From contig CAKSAJ010000020.1 of the NCBI GenBank assembly GCA_934435195.1, forward strand, positions 1 to 57,254: a DNA stretch of 57,254 nucleotides, read 5' to 3'. The notes beneath the pieces were generated by a model. It did no database searches. It was not told where the DNA came from and was given only the letters and a program-made list of their open reading frames with translations. Both the position numbers and the translations under genes were made by a program. Source of the stretch: an uncultured Schaedlerella sp. Its GTDB lineage: Bacteria > Bacillota > Clostridia > Lachnospirales > Lachnospiraceae. Positions 1 to 8,016 of the stretch are shown here, piece after piece (the stretch's first letter is position 1; the number at the start of each line of letters is the position of its first letter).

Positions 1-97
1 GTTGGTTAGACCTTACCAGACAGGCATTCCACCTGCTAGACTACTCGCCCTTGTCTGGGCGCACAATTCCGATTTGTATTTCTGTTTGTTTTAAAAA
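1..97. other. Unassigned left edge with an inverted repeat
   Basis: No gene could be assigned. CCAGACA at about 17-23 can pair with TGTCTGG at about 53-59. Read on the minus strand, the last codons before a TAA at about 12 give a short rhodanese-like tail (LAGGMPVW), but there is no body or start codon, so this is probably chance. The stretch may be the end of a feature lying left of the window. Confidence 0.3.
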
Positions 98-123
98 TGG
101 GCAATCCCGATTGGAATTGCCCA
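98..123 (-). terminator. Intrinsic terminator downstream of lysS
   Basis: TGGGCAAT at 98-105 pairs with ATTGCCCA at 116-123. Read on the minus strand the stem is followed by TTTTTAAAA. It lies about 150 bases past the lysS stop and is the first hairpin with a clear T-run, so it most likely ends the greA-lysS transcript. Confidence 0.7.
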
Positions 124-138
124 CTCATTTATCACTCC

Positions 139-247
139 AAAATCCAACGGCTTTGCCGTTGCCGTGCTTTGCACTCTCTGATTTTGTCGCTGTCACATCA
201 GGTGAAAACAAATACTCGCTTTGCTCGTGCTTGTTTTCCTGCTGATG
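139..247. repeat. Cluster of nested palindromes (REP-like)
   Basis: Three hairpins are packed into about 110 bases. CAACGGC-TTT-GCCGTTG (145-161) and GTGC-TTT-GCAC (164-174) sit inside an outer AAAATC/GATTTT stem (139-185). A long imperfect hairpin follows, from CATCAG (196) to CTGATG (247). All three share a GC-TTT-GC kind of tip. The cluster lies in the 3' untranslated region of lysS and resembles extragenic palindromic elements. No family name can be given from this window alone. Confidence 0.55.
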
Positions 248-274
248 TTCCAAATTATACGATTTTTTCTCATC

Positions 275-2320
275 TTAATAGAGCTTTGCACCTGCCGGGA
301 TTCTGTCATCAACCATCAGAAGGTGCAGTCCTTCGTGACCGTCTTCCTCATGTACTGCTGAGATCAGCATACCTTCGGAATCAATTCCCATCATCTTTCT
401 CGGTGGCAGGTTCACAATAGCGATTGCTGTCTTACCAACCAGTTCTTCCGGCTCGTAATACTCGTGAATACCGCTTAAAATCACGCGGTCTTTACGTTCT
501 CCGTCATCTAATGTAAACTTCAGAAGCTTATTTGACTTCGGAACTGCTTCACATGCCAGGATCTTAACTGCACGGAAATCAGATTTTGCAAATGTATCAA
601 AATCTACCATTTCTTCAAAGATTGGCTCGATTTTTACGTTGGAGAAATCAACCTTCTCAGCAACCTTTTCTGCAGCTACAGGAGCTGCTTCGGAAGTCTT
701 ATTTGCCTTCTTATCAGCATCCAGGGACTTCATTGTTGGAAACAGTAACACATCTCTGATTGCTTCTGCACCTGTCAACAGCATGCACATTCTATCGATA
801 CCGAATCCGATACCACCTGTAGGAGGCATACCAATCTCCAAGGCATTCATGAAGTCTTCATCTGTTGTGTTCGCTTCATCATCACCCTGTGCAAGCAGTT
901 CTTCCTGTGCTTTGAAACGCTCTCTCTGGTCGATTGGGTCATTCAGCTCTGAGTATGCATTTGCCATCTCCCATCCATTCATAAAGAACTCGAAACGCTC
1001 TACATATTCTGGATTTTCTGGTTTTTTCTTTGTAAGTGGTGAAATTTCAACCGGATGATCCATTACGAATGTCGGCTGAAGAAGGTGTTCTTCTACATAT
1101 TCTTCAAAGAACAGATTCAGGATATCACCTTTTTTATGTCTCTCTTCAAATTCAAGATTGTGTTCTTTTGCAAGTTCTCTTGCCTGCTCCAGAGTCTCAA
1201 CCTCATTCCAGTCAACGCCTGCGTATTTCTTAACTGCGTCAACCATTGTGATACGCTCGAATGGTTTACCAAGATCCATCGGGATTCCTTTGTAAACAAT
1301 CTGTGTTGTTCCAAGAACTTCCTGAGCAACAAAGCGGTACATATTTTCTGTCAGATCCATCATGCCGTGGTAATCTGTATATGCCTGGTAAAGCTCCATC
1401 AGGGTAAACTCTGGGTTATGTCTTGTATCAAGACCTTCGTTACGGAATACTCGTCCGATTTCATATACTCTCTCAAGTCCTCCAACGATCAGTCTCTTCA
1501 AATATAATTCCAGAGAAATACGAAGCTTCAGATCTTCGTTCAATGCGTTAAAGTGTGTCTCGAATGGTCTTGCTGCTGCTCCTCCTGCATTTGCTACAAG
1601 CATTGGAGTCTCAACTTCCATGAATCCTTCTCCGCTTAAGTACTTACGGACTGCTGCAAGAATCTTGGAACGTTTAATAAATGTATCTTTAGAATCTGCA
1701 TTCATGATCAGGTCAACGTATCTCTGACGGTAACGTGTGTCTGTATCTGTCAGACCGTGGAACTTCTCTGGAAGCATCTGTAAGCTCTTAGAAAGAAGTG
1801 TCATCTTTTCAGCATGGATAGAGATTTCTCCTGTTCTTGTTCTGAAAGCAAATCCTTCTAATCCGAAAATGTCACCGATATCTGAACGTTTGAAATCTGT
1901 ATATGCATCAACTCCGATTGCATCTCTTGCAACATATACCTGAATATTTCCCTGTAAATCCTGAATGTTACAGAAGGAAGCTTTTCCCATAACTCTCTTG
2001 AACATCATACGTCCGGCGATTGATACGTGAATTGGATTTGCATCCATAATGCTTCTCTTGTCTTCGTAATCTTTCTTCAGAACTTCTTTTACCTGCTCTT
2101 CATCCAGTCCGTCTACATTTGGCTCCTGACGGTCTTTTAAAAGCTCAGCTTCGTGTGCTTCATAAAGATTTTTCACTTCGAGTGAATGGTGTGTCTGGTC
2201 AAATTTTGTAATCTGAAATGGATCTCTTCCATTCTGCTGAAGTTCTGCAAGTTTTTCACGACGAACTTTTCTCAACTGATTCAAGTCTGGTTCCTGTGTT
2301 TTTTTCTGATTATCTGCCAT
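275..2320 (-). CDS. lysS: Lysyl-tRNA synthetase, class II, with C-terminal tRNA-binding domain
   Basis: Cytoplasmic enzyme that charges tRNA-Lys with lysine using ATP. An N-terminal OB-fold anticodon-binding domain spans roughly residues 90-180. The class II catalytic core follows, with motif 2 visible as FRNEGLDTRHNPEFT and motif 3 near GIGFGIDRMCML. At 681 aa it is far longer than the usual ~500. After an Ala/Lys/Glu linker, about the last 110 residues (from VDFDTFAKSDFRAVKI) match the Trbp111/MetRS-C tRNA-binding OB fold, including LPPRKMMGIDSEGM. It starts 14 bases after greA and is probably co-transcribed with it. The assignment is secure; the role of the extra domain, tighter tRNA binding, is inferred. 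Confidence 0.97.
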   Translation of the reverse strand: MADNQKKTQEPDLNQLRKVRREKLAELQQNGRDPFQITKFDQTHHSLEVKNLYEAHEAELLKDRQEPNVDGLDEEQVKEVLKKDYEDKRSIMDANPIHVSIAGRMMFKRVMGKASFCNIQDLQGNIQVYVARDAIGVDAYTDFKRSDIGDIFGLEGFAFRTRTGEISIHAEKMTLLSKSLQMLPEKFHGLTDTDTRYRQRYVDLIMNADSKDTFIKRSKILAAVRKYLSGEGFMEVETPMLVANAGGAAARPFETHFNALNEDLKLRISLELYLKRLIVGGLERVYEIGRVFRNEGLDTRHNPEFTLMELYQAYTDYHGMMDLTENMYRFVAQEVLGTTQIVYKGIPMDLGKPFERITMVDAVKKYAGVDWNEVETLEQARELAKEHNLEFEERHKKGDILNLFFEEYVEEHLLQPTFVMDHPVEISPLTKKKPENPEYVERFEFFMNGWEMANAYSELNDPIDQRERFKAQEELLAQGDDEANTTDEDFMNALEIGMPPTGGIGFGIDRMCMLLTGAEAIRDVLLFPTMKSLDADKKANKTSEAAPVAAEKVAEKVDFSNVKIEPIFEEMVDFDTFAKSDFRAVKILACEAVPKSNKLLKFTLDDGERKDRVILSGIHEYYEPEELVGKTAIAIVNLPPRKMMGIDSEGMLISAVHEEDGHEGLHLLMVDDRIPAGAKLY

Positions 2321-2334
2321 TGTATATCTCCTTC

Positions 2335-2820
2335 CTAGAGTGAGCGGTTGATACCCAGAACCTTGTACTGGATCACACCTGCCTGTGTCTCAACATCTAC
2401 TACGTCTCCGACTTCTTTACCCATCAGAGCCTGTCCTACAGGTGACTCGTTTGAAATCTTTCCTTCCAAAGAGTTCGCCTCTGTAGATCCTACGATTTTG
2501 AATTCGATTTCTTCATCAAATGTTACATCGTATACTTTTACTGTACATCCAACATTGATTCTGTCGAAATCTACTTCGTCTTCTACTACAACCTCTACAT
2601 TTTTAAGAATTGCTTCCAGTTCTTCGATACGAGCTTCGATATCGCGCTGCTCATCTTTTGCTGCATCGTATTCAGCATTCTCTGAAAGGTCTCCCTGTTC
2701 TCTTGCCTCTTTTATCTTAGCTGCAACTTCTTTACGTTTTACTACTTTTAAATTTTCCAGTTCTTCTTCCAATGCTCTTAATCCAGCATATGTCAGTAAT
2801 CTTTTCTTTGCCTCTGCCAT
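2335..2820 (-). CDS. greA: Transcription elongation factor GreA
   Basis: Binds RNA polymerase through the secondary channel and stimulates cleavage of backtracked transcripts. The 161 aa length is normal. An N-terminal coiled coil (about 1-75) carries the acidic tip LSENAEYDAAKDEQ expected of GreA. The C-terminal FKBP-like domain (about 85-158) contains SPVGQALMGKEVGD. The start is supported by AAAAGGAGAACAAATC just upstream. It is the first gene of the greA-lysS unit, transcribed from a consensus promoter located inside the 3' end of dusB. Confidence 0.96.
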   Translation of the reverse strand: MAEAKKRLLTYAGLRALEEELENLKVVKRKEVAAKIKEAREQGDLSENAEYDAAKDEQRDIEARIEELEAILKNVEVVVEDEVDFDRINVGCTVKVYDVTFDEEIEFKIVGSTEANSLEGKISNESPVGQALMGKEVGDVVDVETQAGVIQYKVLGINRSL

Positions 2821-3065
2821 GATTTGTTCTCCTTTTTAGTCTCACGTGTTTTCTTTTTAAGTCTGCAATCATATCTTATGATTAACTTTAGAATTACTAT
2901 TTTCAAATCTATATTTTGAAATAAATATATTCTGAATACTTCTGTCTTATTCTTCTGTCTGTTTGTTCCTGCAAATTAATCTCATAACGCAACTAAAAGA
3001 TGTCCCAAACCTTTTGTTTTTCAAGCATGGTCCATCTCTTTTTTAGTCTTATTCGCAGTTACAAT
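2821..3065 (-). other. About 240-base leader of greA-lysS
   Basis: The predicted transcription start near 3059 leaves a long AT-rich untranslated leader before greA. A GATG/CATC pairing around the stretch near 2998-3045 is possible, but no known riboswitch, T-box or terminator was recognised, and no credible small gene with a ribosome binding site was found. Confidence 0.4.
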
Positions 3066-3094
3066 ATTATACCCAATCATGCCAGTACTGTCAA
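3066..3094 (-). promoter_or_regulatory. Consensus promoter for greA-lysS
   Basis: On the minus strand, TTGACA (3094-3089) and TATAAT (3071-3066) are separated by exactly 17 bases. It overlaps the last codons of dusB, so greA-lysS can be transcribed independently of the argF-dusB operon. The match to the sigma-A consensus is perfect. Confidence 0.85.
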
Positions 3095-4039
3095 GATTTT
3101 TTCAAGTTCTTCATAGCTCTCAACACTATTAATATCATCCCTTAAACGTGCTGCATTATGCAGTCCTTTTGTATACCAGGCAACATGTTTTCTCATCTCT
3201 CGGATTCCGGTATAATCGCCTTTATACTGCAGTTGGAGTCTTGCATGTCGAAGCATCATCTGACGTATCTCATCTACATCCGGGCGTTTCGGCATTTCAC
3301 CTGTTTTTTCATATGCTGTCAGCTCTGAAAAGATCCACGGATTTCCTTGTGCACCGCGCGCGATCATCACTCCGTCACATCCTGTTTGTTCCTGTATTGC
3401 GACTGCCTTTTCTCCCGATGTCACATCTCCATTTCCAATAACCGGAATATGAACGGCTTCCTTTACCTGACGAATAATATCCCAGTCTGCTTTTCCTGAA
3501 TAATACTGTTCTCTCGTTCTGCCATGTACCGCAACTGCCGAAGCTCCGGCTTCCTCAATGATCTTTGCGATTTCTACTGCATTTACATGTTCATCATCAA
3601 ATCCTTTTCGGATTTTGACAGTTACCGGTTTTTGAATTGCCTTCACTGTTGCGGAGACAAGTTCATACACCAGCTTCGGGTTTTTCATCAATGCGGACCC
3701 TTCTCCGTTTCGGACAATTTTTGGCACCGGACATCCCATATTAATATCCAATATTGAAAATGGTCTTTCTTCGATTCGTTTCGCCATCTCACTTACAATC
3801 TTTGGATCTGAACCAAACAGCTGCAGTGATACCGGCATCTCATCCGGATGAATCTGAAGCAGACTTTCTGTATTTTTATTGTTATATAAAATCCCTTTTG
3901 CACTGATCATTTCCATGCACAACAGACCTGCGCCCTGTTCTCTACATAACAAACGAAATGGCAGGTCTGTTACACCTGCCATCGGTCCCAGTACATAGCA
4001 ATTGTCCAATGTAACATTTCCAATTGTTAACTGTTTCAT
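3077..4039 (-). CDS. dusB: tRNA-dihydrouridine synthase
   Basis: FMN-dependent enzyme that reduces specific uridines in the tRNA D-loop, using NADPH. The 320 aa length is normal. The TIM-barrel N-terminus starts with GPMAGVTDLPFR, the catalytic cysteine is in NMGCPVPKI, and FMN/phosphate-binding segments are VAVHGRTREQYYSG and GNGDV followed by GVMIARGAQGNPW. The C-terminal helical domain contains REMRKHVAWYTKG. It is last in the argF-birA-DUF6145-dusB run, with 15 bases to the preceding gene. The family is certain; the DusB subtype follows Firmicute naming. Confidence 0.94.
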   Translation of the reverse strand: MKQLTIGNVTLDNCYVLGPMAGVTDLPFRLLCREQGAGLLCMEMISAKGILYNNKNTESLLQIHPDEMPVSLQLFGSDPKIVSEMAKRIEERPFSILDINMGCPVPKIVRNGEGSALMKNPKLVYELVSATVKAIQKPVTVKIRKGFDDEHVNAVEIAKIIEEAGASAVAVHGRTREQYYSGKADWDIIRQVKEAVHIPVIGNGDVTSGEKAVAIQEQTGCDGVMIARGAQGNPWIFSELTAYEKTGEMPKRPDVDEIRQMMLRHARLQLQYKGDYTGIREMRKHVAWYTKGLHNAARLRDDINSVESYEELEKILTVLA

Positions 4040-4054
4040 ATAATTCCCCTTAAC

Positions 4055-4417
4055 TTATTCTTCTGAATCTTCAATATCGTCCAAATCAATATCTTCTCCA
4101 AGATATTTGACTCTATAATACAATTCCAATGATTCAAATAATTCTCTTTTTGTATTCTGCAATTCTTTAATTTTCAGAACGCTTCCAATTTCATCAAATT
4201 CGAAATCATTTTCATCATGTTCGACTTTCAATTCAAGGTTCCCATCTTCGTCATATACAACCATGAGGATTCCGCCAACATCAGCTGTATACAGTACACA
4301 CATGATTTGAAGTTCCTGACGAACTGACTCTGGAAGTGTCATGAAATCCGGATTCAAATAAAACTTCTGCTCATATGCACTGGCTGCACATAGTACAATC
4401 TCTTCTGTGTTTTCCAT
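4055..4417 (-). CDS. DUF6145-like conserved protein
   Basis: A 120-residue acidic, soluble protein with no signal peptide. It resembles the DUF6145 family that I recall from Lachnospiraceae: an N-terminal IVLCAASAYEQKFYLNP, a central ELQIMCVLYTADVGGILMV, and a C-terminal helix RELFESLELYYRVKYLGED. The tail is rich in Asp/Glu. It sits between birA (11 bases upstream) and dusB (15 bases downstream) and is almost certainly co-transcribed with them. No biochemical function is known to me, and the conserved position beside birA and dusB does not settle one. Confidence 0.75.
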   Translation of the reverse strand: MENTEEIVLCAASAYEQKFYLNPDFMTLPESVRQELQIMCVLYTADVGGILMVVYDEDGNLELKVEHDENDFEFDEIGSVLKIKELQNTKRELFESLELYYRVKYLGEDIDLDDIEDSEE

Positions 4418-4428
4418 ATCATACCACC

Positions 4429-5415
4429 TTATACATATCCGTATACTCCACGCACAGATACCTCTCCTGCATATACGGTTTCTTTACTTCCATCTTCCCG
4501 GCGGACAATTAATTCACCGGTTTCATTAATTCCCAAAGCATGTGCCTGATAAGATTCTTTTGCACCTAAAATGCAGACATCCTTTCCGCAATTCACAAGC
4601 AGCTTATTATATTCTTCCTGAATAAAGCTCAAATCTTCCTGTTTTTCAAATTCTTCATAGCATTTTTCAAACTCAGACATAATTTCTGCTACAATCGGTG
4701 CTCTCTTCTGTACTTCCCCAATCTCAATCCGAAGAGATGTCGCCTTATCTGCTATCTCCTCTGGAAATGTTTCTGTGTTAACATTGATTCCGACTCCGAT
4801 CACGACATGATTAATATAGTCGATTTCTGTGCTCATCTCTGTCAATATCCCAACAATCTTTTTCCCATTGAGGATAATATCATTCGGCCACTTTATCTGT
4901 ACATCTAATCCGGTACATGTACGTAATGCTCTTGCTACGCTATAAGCCATTACAATTGTCAACATAGGTGCTTTTACCGGTGGAAATTTTGGTCTGAGCA
5001 TTATGGACATATAAATGCTGCTGCCGGATGGTGAATCCCATCCGCGTCCTCTTCTGCCTCGGCCCGCAGTCTGCATATCTGCCACTACGAGTGTTCCGTG
5101 TGGCGCACCTTCTTCACCTAACTGTTTTGCTTTTATATTTGTTGAATCAATCTCATCATAATAGACAACATGCTGTCCGGCCCACTTTGTCCGGCCATCC
5201 AAAAGGCTTTCTAACTCCTCTTGTGTCATAACGTCTGCACTGCCCACAATCCGATATCCGCGATTCCGGACTGCTTCGACCTCGTATCCTTCTTCTTTTA
5301 ACTGATTCATTACCTTCCAGACCGCCGTGCGTGAAACTCCGAAAGTCTCACACAGCTGCTGCCCGGAAATATAATCTTGACTTTCTCTCAAAAGCTTTAA
5401 GATTTCTGTTTTCAT
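4429..5415 (-). CDS. birA: Bifunctional biotin-protein ligase / biotin repressor
   Basis: Attaches biotin to acceptor lysines of biotin-dependent carboxylases via biotinyl-AMP, and probably represses biotin genes. Residues about 1-60 form a winged helix (SGQQLCETFGVSRTAVWKVM), so this is the regulatory type. The catalytic domain contains the nucleotide-binding loop GRGRRGRGWDSP, KWPNDIILNGKKIVGIL and VVIGVGINVN. An SH3-like C-terminal domain ends near GEVSVRGVYGYV. The 328 aa length is typical. Its ATG directly follows the argF stop codon (TAA-ATG), which implies translational coupling. Confidence 0.95.
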   Translation of the reverse strand: MKTEILKLLRESQDYISGQQLCETFGVSRTAVWKVMNQLKEEGYEVEAVRNRGYRIVGSADVMTQEELESLLDGRTKWAGQHVVYYDEIDSTNIKAKQLGEEGAPHGTLVVADMQTAGRGRRGRGWDSPSGSSIYMSIMLRPKFPPVKAPMLTIVMAYSVARALRTCTGLDVQIKWPNDIILNGKKIVGILTEMSTEIDYINHVVIGVGINVNTETFPEEIADKATSLRIEIGEVQKRAPIVAEIMSEFEKCYEEFEKQEDLSFIQEEYNKLLVNCGKDVCILGAKESYQAHALGINETGELIVRREDGSKETVYAGEVSVRGVYGYV

Positions 5416-6411
5416 TTATTTTACTTCTCCAAGTGTTGCTACCATAACCGCTTTAATTGTATGCATACGGTTCTCGGCCTCATCAAATACTTTTGACTGC
5501 TCAGATTCAAACACTTCGTCTGTCACTTCCATATCTGTAAATCCGAAGCGTTCTCCCATCTCTTTACCGATTGTCGTATTCAAATCATGGAATGCCGGCA
5601 AGCAGTGTAAAAAGATTGCCTGCGCTCCCGCATTTGCCATAATTTCTTTTGTAACTTTATATGGTGCAAGTTCTTTAATACGTGACTCCCACACATCGTC
5701 CGGCTCACCCATAGATACCCATACATCTGTATAGATAACATCTGCGCCTTTTGTTCCTTCTATTGCATCTTCTGTCAATGTAACACTTCCACCTGACTGG
5801 GCTGCATATCCGCGGCATGTCTCAACTAATTCTGCATTTGGAAAATAGTTTGATGTTGTGCAGGCAACAAAGTGCATACCTAATTTTGAGCAGGCGATCA
5901 TCAGAGAGTTACCCATATTATATCTTGCATCTCCCATATATACCAGCTTACGCCCTTTTAAATCTCCGAAATGTTCACGGATCGTCAACATATCTGCCAG
6001 CATCTGTGTTGGATGATACTGGTTTGTCAGCCCGTTCCACACTGGAACGCCTGCGTATTCTGCCAATGTCTCTACGATTTCCTGATCAAATCCGCGATAT
6101 TCGATTCCATCATACATTCTTCCAAGTACACGTGCTGTATCTTTAATTGTCTCTTTCTTACCAATCTGAGATCCTGTAGGTCCAAGATAAGTAGACCCCA
6201 TTCCCATATCAGATGCTGCAACTTCAAACGCACATCTTGTTCTTGTACTGTCTTTTTCAAAAATCAGCGCAACATTTTTTCCTTTGTAGTGGTCCACCGG
6301 AATTCCTTTTTTCTTTTTCTCTTTTAATTCTGCTGATAAATCAAGCAAGTATGTAATTTCTTCCGGAGTAAAGTCTTTTAATGTCAAAAAATTTCTTCCC
6401 TTTAAGTTCAT
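5416..6411 (-). CDS. argF: Ornithine carbamoyltransferase
   Basis: Converts ornithine and carbamoyl phosphate to citrulline in arginine synthesis, or works in reverse in the deiminase pathway. The carbamoyl-phosphate site is FEKDSTRTRCAFE; NQYHPTQML and the ornithine-side motif FLHCLPAFHD are present. I place the start at 6411 (MNLKGRNFLTL, 331 aa) rather than eight codons upstream, because AGGAG lies at a suitable distance before it. It heads an apparent operon with birA, the DUF6145-like gene and dusB. A promoter and an inverted repeat lie upstream. The biosynthetic or catabolic role cannot be decided from sequence. Confidence 0.94.
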   Translation of the reverse strand: MNLKGRNFLTLKDFTPEEITYLLDLSAELKEKKKKGIPVDHYKGKNVALIFEKDSTRTRCAFEVAASDMGMGSTYLGPTGSQIGKKETIKDTARVLGRMYDGIEYRGFDQEIVETLAEYAGVPVWNGLTNQYHPTQMLADMLTIREHFGDLKGRKLVYMGDARYNMGNSLMIACSKLGMHFVACTTSNYFPNAELVETCRGYAAQSGGSVTLTEDAIEGTKGADVIYTDVWVSMGEPDDVWESRIKELAPYKVTKEIMANAGAQAIFLHCLPAFHDLNTTIGKEMGERFGFTDMEVTDEVFESEQSKVFDEAENRMHTIKAVMVATLGEVK

Positions 6412-6467
6412 GTGTTTCTTCTCTCCTATTCCCACATATAAACGTGTAAATCTTGGTAAATATATAT

Positions 6468-6507
6468 GGCAAAACTATTATTTATGTGTAAATTCATGTG
6501 TTTTGCC
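6468..6507 (-). promoter_or_regulatory. Inverted repeat in the argF leader
   Basis: GGCAAAAC at 6468-6475 and GTTTTGCC at 6500-6507 form a perfect 8-base inverted repeat. The 24-base AT-rich loop includes TTTACACATAAAT, loosely like an ArgR box. It starts about 9 bases after the predicted transcription start, so it could be an operator or an RNA hairpin. This assignment is an inference. Confidence 0.45.
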
Positions 6508-6522
6508 CTACGTCTATTTACT

Positions 6523-6551
6523 ACAATACCATATTCCAGTGATAAATCCAA
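6523..6551 (-). promoter_or_regulatory. Promoter for the argF operon
   Basis: TTGGAT (6551-6546) and TATTGT (6528-6523) on the minus strand with a 17-base spacer. The predicted start is near 6516, downstream of the rRNA methyltransferase stop codon, so argF has its own transcription start. Confidence 0.6.
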
Positions 6552-6553
6552 CA

Positions 6554-7336
6554 TTATTTTCGTCTCTGCCTTGCTGCTTCAAACATCAAAATGGAGGCTG
6601 CAACTGCTGCATTCAAGGATTCTGCCTGTCCCAACATAGGAATCCGTATCCATGTGTCCGCGCAATCTGCCACTTCCTGTCTCAGTCCATTTCCTTCATT
6701 TCCAATCAGATAAGCTGTGCCTTTGAGATAGTTTTCCTCATCATACGCATTCTTCCCATCCAAATGAGCTGCATAAACCTGAATCTGATGTGCCTTCAAT
6801 TCTTCTATTGTATCTGTCAGTTTCTCCACATACACAAATGGCATACGGAAAATTGCCCCCATCGTAGAGCGGATTACTTTCGGATTGTAAATATCCACGC
6901 TGTCTTTACTAAGAATAATCCCCGTAACTCCTGCCGCCTCTGCAGTTCTGAAAATGGTTCCAAGATTTCCCGGATCCTGAAGATTATCCAACACAAGCAG
7001 CATTTCTTTTTTTTCTGTATCTTTTTTCAAAATATCTGTCAGTGTGTATTTATTCTGCCATACAATCGCCAATACCCCTTGCGGTGTTTTGGTGTCTGCT
7101 ATATATGAAAAGACAGTCGGCGTTACAAATTCCGGCTTCACATTTCCCGGCAGTTCTGCTTTATGCTTTTTATAAAATTCTTCTGTTACATAGAGTGCTT
7201 TCAGCTTATCCTCCGGTATTTCCCTCACCATACGGATTCCTTCCACAATAAATACACCCTCTGTATTTCTTGCTCTGCTTTTCTTTTGAAGCTGTACAAT
7301 CTCCTTAATTCTCTGGTTACTTGTACTTGTGATCAT
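6554..7336 (-). CDS. TrmH/SpoU-family RNA 2'-O-methyltransferase
   Basis: SAM-dependent ribose methyltransferase, probably acting on 23S rRNA or tRNA. An N-terminal substrate-binding domain (about 1-95, with KSRARNTEGVFIVEGIRMV) precedes the knotted SPOUT domain. The three SPOUT motifs are visible: LLVLDNLQDPGNLGTIFRTAEAAG, YLIGNEGNGL and IPMLGQAESLNAAVAASILMFEAARQ. The 260 aa length fits the RlmB/TsnR-like group. It follows trkA with a 19-base gap and is probably the last gene of the kinase-regulator-trkH-trkA operon. The exact target nucleotide cannot be read from sequence. Confidence 0.9.
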   Translation of the reverse strand: MITSTSNQRIKEIVQLQKKSRARNTEGVFIVEGIRMVREIPEDKLKALYVTEEFYKKHKAELPGNVKPEFVTPTVFSYIADTKTPQGVLAIVWQNKYTLTDILKKDTEKKEMLLVLDNLQDPGNLGTIFRTAEAAGVTGIILSKDSVDIYNPKVIRSTMGAIFRMPFVYVEKLTDTIEELKAHQIQVYAAHLDGKNAYDEENYLKGTAYLIGNEGNGLRQEVADCADTWIRIPMLGQAESLNAAVAASILMFEAARQRRK

Positions 7337-7355
7337 TCGTCTGTTAATCCTTTCT

Positions 7356-8006
7356 TTACTTTAGCTTAAACTTCTCTAAATCAGAATTTTTCCCGATAAT
7401 AAATAACATGTCGTCTGCTTGCAATGGTTTTGACGGATCTAATGCCATATCCATCTTGTCTTCCTTCAAAATTCCGATTACATTAATCCCAAATTTTTCA
7501 CGAACCCGCAGCTCTGCCAGACTCTTTCCTTCCCATTGTTTCGGAATCAGCTTCTCTGTCAGACTATAATCCGGAGACAATTCGATCCAATCGACAAATT
7601 CTGTCGACATTAACTTTTTCGCTACACGTTCACCCATATCGATTTCCGGATACACAATCGATTCTGCACCGATTTTCTCAAGGATTTTCCCCTGCAGTTC
7701 ATCCATTGCTTTTGCTAACACATACGGGATTCCCATTTCTTTTGAAAGCATGGTCGCCATAATCGCAGCTTCAAGATTTTCTGAAATCGCAATCACCGCC
7801 CCGTCCAGATTGCGGGCTCCGATTGTTTTCATAAATTCTGGTTCTGTTACGTCTCCACACATCGCATATGAAACCGAATCTGCAATATCCTGTATCTTCT
7901 CATAACAATTATCAACTGCGATCACATCGCATCCAAAACTCTGCAAGGTCAATGCTACACTTTTCCCAAAGCTTCCAAGACCGAACACAGCAAATTGTTT
8001 TCCCAT
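7356..8006 (-). CDS. trkA: K+ uptake regulatory subunit TrkA/KtrA
   Basis: Cytoplasmic gating ring of a Trk/Ktr potassium transporter that binds nucleotides and controls the TrkH/KtrB pore. The single RCK-N domain starts with the Rossmann motif FGLGSFGKS; D31 in VIAVDN is the usual ribose-binding acid. The RCK-C domain occupies about residues 135-216 (VDWIELSPDYSLTEKLIP onward). At 216 aa it is the one-copy KtrA size rather than the duplicated 450 aa TrkA. It lies 10 bases after trkH, which makes them partners. Confidence 0.94.
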   Translation of the reverse strand: MGKQFAVFGLGSFGKSVALTLQSFGCDVIAVDNCYEKIQDIADSVSYAMCGDVTEPEFMKTIGARNLDGAVIAISENLEAAIMATMLSKEMGIPYVLAKAMDELQGKILEKIGAESIVYPEIDMGERVAKKLMSTEFVDWIELSPDYSLTEKLIPKQWEGKSLAELRVREKFGINVIGILKEDKMDMALDPSKPLQADDMLFIIGKNSDLEKFKLK

Positions 8007-8016
8007 CTTCTATCTC

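Noticed and set aside
1..70. tRNA gene or rhodanese C-terminus at the left edge
   Set aside because: No T-arm consensus or cloverleaf could be built, and the rhodanese-like words have no upstream coding body or start codon.
6410..7108. Plus-strand open frame of 232 codons
   Set aside because: It is antisense to the TrmH-family methyltransferase and to the argF leader, and shows no recognisable protein family.
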